Shown in pieces: positions 51,652-53,328 of a stretch of DNA of 53,328 nt. Position 1 is the stretch's first letter. The number at the start of each line of letters is the position of its first letter. This DNA comes from a virus, in the IMG/VR virus record IMGVR_UViG_3300047480_000319, positions 1-53,328 of that record, one strand, 5' to 3'. A program made the position numbers and the translations under genes. The notes beneath the pieces were generated by a model. It made no database searches. It was not told where the DNA came from and saw only the letters and a list, made by a program, of their open reading frames with translations.

Positions 51652-51654
51652 ATA
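51647..51654 (+). promoter_or_regulatory. Late promoter box TATAAATA
   Basis: Plus-strand TATAAATA, the exact T4 late consensus, 21 nt before the 77-residue gene, which has TGGAGA. Its TAA is the stop codon of the zinc-ribbon gene. Confidence 0.7.
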
Positions 51655-51675
51655 ACCTACAATGGAGAATAACAT

Positions 51676-51909
51676 ATGTTAGCATTCTTAAAAAAATTGT
51701 TAGGTCTAGATAATAAAGATGTATGGGCACCGTCACCGGAGTTAGTGACAGAAGCCGAAAAAGTTCAAGTAGTTGAAAAGAAAGCGCCAAAATCTTCTTT
51801 ACCTAAAAAGACTGTAGCAAAGAAAACAACAACAAAAAGAGAAAAACCTTCACTTAAAGTTGTAAAGACGGAACCGAAGAAACGCGGACGTCCTGCTAAA
51901 TCAAAGTAA
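51676..51909 (+). CDS. Lysine-rich AT-hook-like protein
   Basis: A 77-residue protein. The first 12 residues (MLAFLKKLLGLD) are a short amphipathic helix. From about 32 it is almost all Lys, Thr, Pro and Ala, ending KKRGRPAKSK, a match to the AT-hook core RGRP that binds the minor groove of AT-rich DNA. It resembles histone H1-like tails. Late expression from TATAAATA suggests it could be packaged or used to compact DNA; that is inference. Confidence 0.72.
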   Translation: MLAFLKKLLGLDNKDVWAPSPELVTEAEKVQVVEKKAPKSSLPKKTVAKKTTTKREKPSLKVVKTEPKKRGRPAKSK

Positions 51910-51939
51910 AATAAAAGGGCTTAATTGCCCTTTTATTTT
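51908..51939. terminator. Bidirectional intrinsic terminator
   Basis: A perfect 13-bp stem: AAAATAAAAGGGC, loop TTAATT, GCCCTTTTATTTT. The A/T-rich base provides a U-rich tract in both directions, ending the 77-residue gene on the plus strand and the 79-residue gene on the minus strand. It has the same TTAATT loop as the phoH/cd terminator. Confidence 0.9.
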
Positions 51940-52172
51940 GATAATACATGAATGAGAAATTGATGTTTTTCAACATATACAGTAGTTGTTAAAAGATCAT
52001 CTGCATATCTTACAAACATTGTACCGGTATAACATTTCTTAAACCATAAGAGTTTATGACTGAAAAAACATCTTCTTGGCCTTAAACAAAAATGTAAAGT
52101 CTTCTCCCACCATATCCTATCAATCTCATAGGGGAAGAAATAGTTTGCCATTGCAGTTACTTTTGCGCCCAT
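51933..52172 (-). CDS. Small aromatic/basic hypothetical protein
   Basis: A 79-residue protein with YFFPYEIDRIWWEKTLHFCL then RPRRCFFSHKLLWFKKCYTG and three cysteines. The ATG at 52172 overlaps the end of uvsE by 16 nt; an ATG at 52151 giving 72 residues is also possible, and neither has a clear ribosome site. I recall similar small proteins in marine myoviruses. The function is unknown. Confidence 0.6.
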   Translation of the reverse strand: MGAKVTAMANYFFPYEIDRIWWEKTLHFCLRPRRCFFSHKLLWFKKCYTGTMFVRYADDLLTTTVYVEKHQFLIHVLSK

Positions 52173-53176
52173 TGCTCGTATAGTTTTTTACTTGCTAGAT
52201 TCTTAGCCTTTGCTTCGCACATGATATCGAACTGATCGATAAAGCTCAAAGCCCACTGGTTGACAGCATTGTTCCAATAGAAGTCTGAATGTGCGCGAAG
52301 GTGTTGCTTCTTATGTCCGGTCTCTAAAAGTTGAGTAAAGTTTGGAAGAGTGTTTGGGCAATGGGCAACCACCACATTCTCACGGCTAACACTATAATGA
52401 CAAGTTGGCCGATTACCGCGCCAAGAGTCAATAACCCGTGCAACTCGGTCGTCGTTGGGTTGTATATACTCTCCAGAATGAATCCAATGGTGATGTATAT
52501 CGAGCACAATAGGCAAAATGTCAGCAAGCTGAAGACAAGTATCGAGTCCATGTGAGTTCTCCTCGTTTTCGATAGTTAAGCAGTTGCGTGCTTCGGGTGT
52601 AAGTTTCTTGTAGGCAGCACGAATACCGTTAGGGCCTTGTCTACCGGAGATATGAACATTAATCTTCATATCTTGAAATTGTCGACCAAAGCCCATCCAG
52701 CGAGCCATGTCTACATGATACTCAAATTCCTCAATAGAGCGATTAACAATGTCCGGATTATCACTTGCCATAACACAAAACTGCCCAGGATGAAAAGACA
52801 ACCGTACATTACGATCGCGGGCAATACGTCCGACTTCCGCAAAAGTCCTTGCTGCATAATCTTTAACATCTGCTTGATGCCAAAAATACTTGTAGTTATC
52901 ATGTGTATAGACAGGAAGAATATCGCTGCTAATACGCACCATTCTAAGATGCTCATCTAACTCTCCTACTCGTTGCACGAGTCGACGAGTTGCTTCAATA
53001 TTCTGTTTCATCAAAGACCACAGTTTATCTTCGGCAATCGATCGTGACTGTCTATTTAACCAAGCGACTGTAGTAGTACCAGTATTGTACTTTTTACAGT
53101 CGTCGGTTGATTTGATACCATCGACCTGTCCGGCATGATCGATCCATTTACAAGCAAAGCCAATTTTATTAGTCAT
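52157..53176 (-). CDS. uvsE: UV damage endonuclease (UvdE/UvsE)
   Basis: A roughly 339-residue TIM-barrel endonuclease that nicks 5' to UV photoproducts. Family marks, numbered from ATG 53182: GFACKW at the start, RISSDILP (about 83-90), LSFHPGQFCVMAS with a metal-ligand histidine (H131), INVHISG (174-180), CLTIENEE (201-208, metal-binding Glu) and VLDIHHHWIHSGE (226-238). The length matches bacterial UvsE. I favour ATG 53176 because the -10 box ends at 53183, which would make the message leaderless. Useful to a phage of sunlit surface water. Confidence 0.92.
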   Translation of the reverse strand: MTNKIGFACKWIDHAGQVDGIKSTDDCKKYNTGTTTVAWLNRQSRSIAEDKLWSLMKQNIEATRRLVQRVGELDEHLRMVRISSDILPVYTHDNYKYFWHQADVKDYAARTFAEVGRIARDRNVRLSFHPGQFCVMASDNPDIVNRSIEEFEYHVDMARWMGFGRQFQDMKINVHISGRQGPNGIRAAYKKLTPEARNCLTIENEENSHGLDTCLQLADILPIVLDIHHHWIHSGEYIQPNDDRVARVIDSWRGNRPTCHYSVSRENVVVAHCPNTLPNFTQLLETGHKKQHLRAHSDFYWNNAVNQWALSFIDQFDIMCEAKAKNLASKKLYEQWAQK

Positions 53177-53182
53177 ATACAT

Positions 53183-53210
53183 AGTTTAACACAGATAAAT
53201 AAAAAGTCAA
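53183..53210 (-). promoter_or_regulatory. Sigma70-type promoter of uvsE
   Basis: Minus strand TTGACT, 16 bp, TAAACT, with TGTGT before the -10, then ATGTAT and ATG. The -10 and its upstream TGTGT resemble the clpA promoter. Confidence 0.55.
53194..53201 (+). promoter_or_regulatory. Possible late promoter GATAAATA for the HNH gene
   Basis: Plus-strand GATAAATA about 73 nt before the final partial gene. It lies within the uvsE promoter spacer on the other strand. The leader contains the hairpin at 53218-53247. Confidence 0.4.
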
Positions 53211-53217
53211 TAAAAAT

Positions 53218-53247
53218 GTCTATCGCGGTATTGGCGTACCCATAGAC
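53218..53247 (+). promoter_or_regulatory. Hairpin in leader of the final gene
   Basis: GTCTAT (53218-53223) pairs with ATAGAC (53242-53247); inside, GGTA (53227-53230) pairs with TACC (53237-53240) around TTGGCG, leaving a 3/1 internal loop. It ends 12 nt before the AAGGAG site at 53260-53265. The asymmetric 3/1 loop is also seen in the first phoH leader hairpin. Confidence 0.5.
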
Positions 53248-53273
53248 TCTAACGCTTACAAGGAGCATCAGCA

Positions 53274-53328
53274 ATGTACTTATCTAACAAATATACAGTA
53301 TGGTATTTTAATATCATTAATCGAGCAC
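53274..53328 (+). CDS. Probable HNH homing endonuclease, N-terminus only
   Basis: An ATG at 53274 behind a strong AAGGAG (8-nt spacing) opens a frame that runs off the window. The 18 visible residues, MYLSNKYTVWYFNIINRA, match the start of phage HNH endonucleases (NKYT.WYFNII.RAK...). The catalytic HNH region lies outside. The call depends on this short similarity. Confidence 0.55.
   Translation, partial: MYLSNKYTVWYFNIINRA

Noticed and set aside
52324-52956. Membrane-like ORFs of 75 and 81 codons inside uvsE
   Set aside because: They lie in another frame of a well-supported uvsE gene, lack ribosome sites, and hydrophobic runs are common in such shadows.

Overview
This AT-rich window looks like part of the genome of a marine T4-like myovirus (the type that infects cyanobacteria or SAR11-like proteobacteria). 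It carries a T4-type replication core: family B DNA polymerase gp43, a gp45-like sliding clamp, clamp-loader gp44, RNase H, a DsbA-like DNA-binding protein, dCMP deaminase, PhoH and UvsE. It also has very long tail-fibre genes and NATAAATA late-promoter boxes. Genes are densely packed, usually with 1-20 nt overlaps, and nearly all lie on the minus strand. Only phoH (27571-28290) and a few genes near the right end lie on the plus strand. The lysis genes (GH19 endolysin, overlapping spanins, lipoprotein, holin) point to a Gram-negative host, which the sequence does not otherwise identify.

Layout, left to right. (a) 1-11196: early/accessory block with RNase H and a 7-deazaguanine DNA-modification gene set: folE, queD, queE and a TGT-like dpdA. 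Interleaved are a cobalamin-domain-like radical SAM protein, a Gpt-like phosphoribosyltransferase, a glycosyltransferase and several conserved unknowns; the block ends with the sliding clamp. (b) 11254-14367: DNA polymerase, a small CxxC ORF and dsbA. (c) 14436-20222: probable head/virion accessory proteins, including one with EF-hand-like tandem repeats and several with N-termini like the T4 capsid-targeting sequence. (d) 20209-23395: ClpA-like unfoldase and DnaJ, each behind its own sigma70-type promoter with a palindrome. (e) 23458-26070: secreted protein, holin, lipoproteins, spanins and endolysin. (f) 26070-31153: two conserved virion-type proteins, then phoH with a structured leader, a terminator, dCMP deaminase, gp44, a GroES/gp31-like co-chaperonin and a DnaE-like fragment. 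(g) 31155-51277: fibre/baseplate-type genes up to 3,628 residues, interrupted by a fatty acid desaturase. (h) 51364-53328: two small plus-strand genes, a bidirectional terminator, a small unknown, uvsE and the start of a probable HNH homing endonuclease.

How the genes work together. FolE, QueD and QueE would turn GTP into 7-carboxy-7-deazaguanine and DpdA would exchange a deazaguanine for guanine in DNA. No QueC is visible, so the base actually installed is uncertain. The radical SAM protein and glycosyltransferase are candidate tailoring enzymes, and the phosphoribosyltransferase could recycle released guanine. ClpA (with a ClpP-docking IGF loop), DnaJ and the GroES-like protein (with a GIVL mobile loop) suggest redirection of the host protein-quality-control machinery. 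Four early genes (queE, queD, the DnaE-like gene, uvsE) have promoter -10 boxes 5-6 nt before the ATG and no Shine-Dalgarno, so their mRNAs may be leaderless.

No tRNA, CRISPR array, insertion sequence or integrase was seen. No intergenic stretch exceeds 300 bases.
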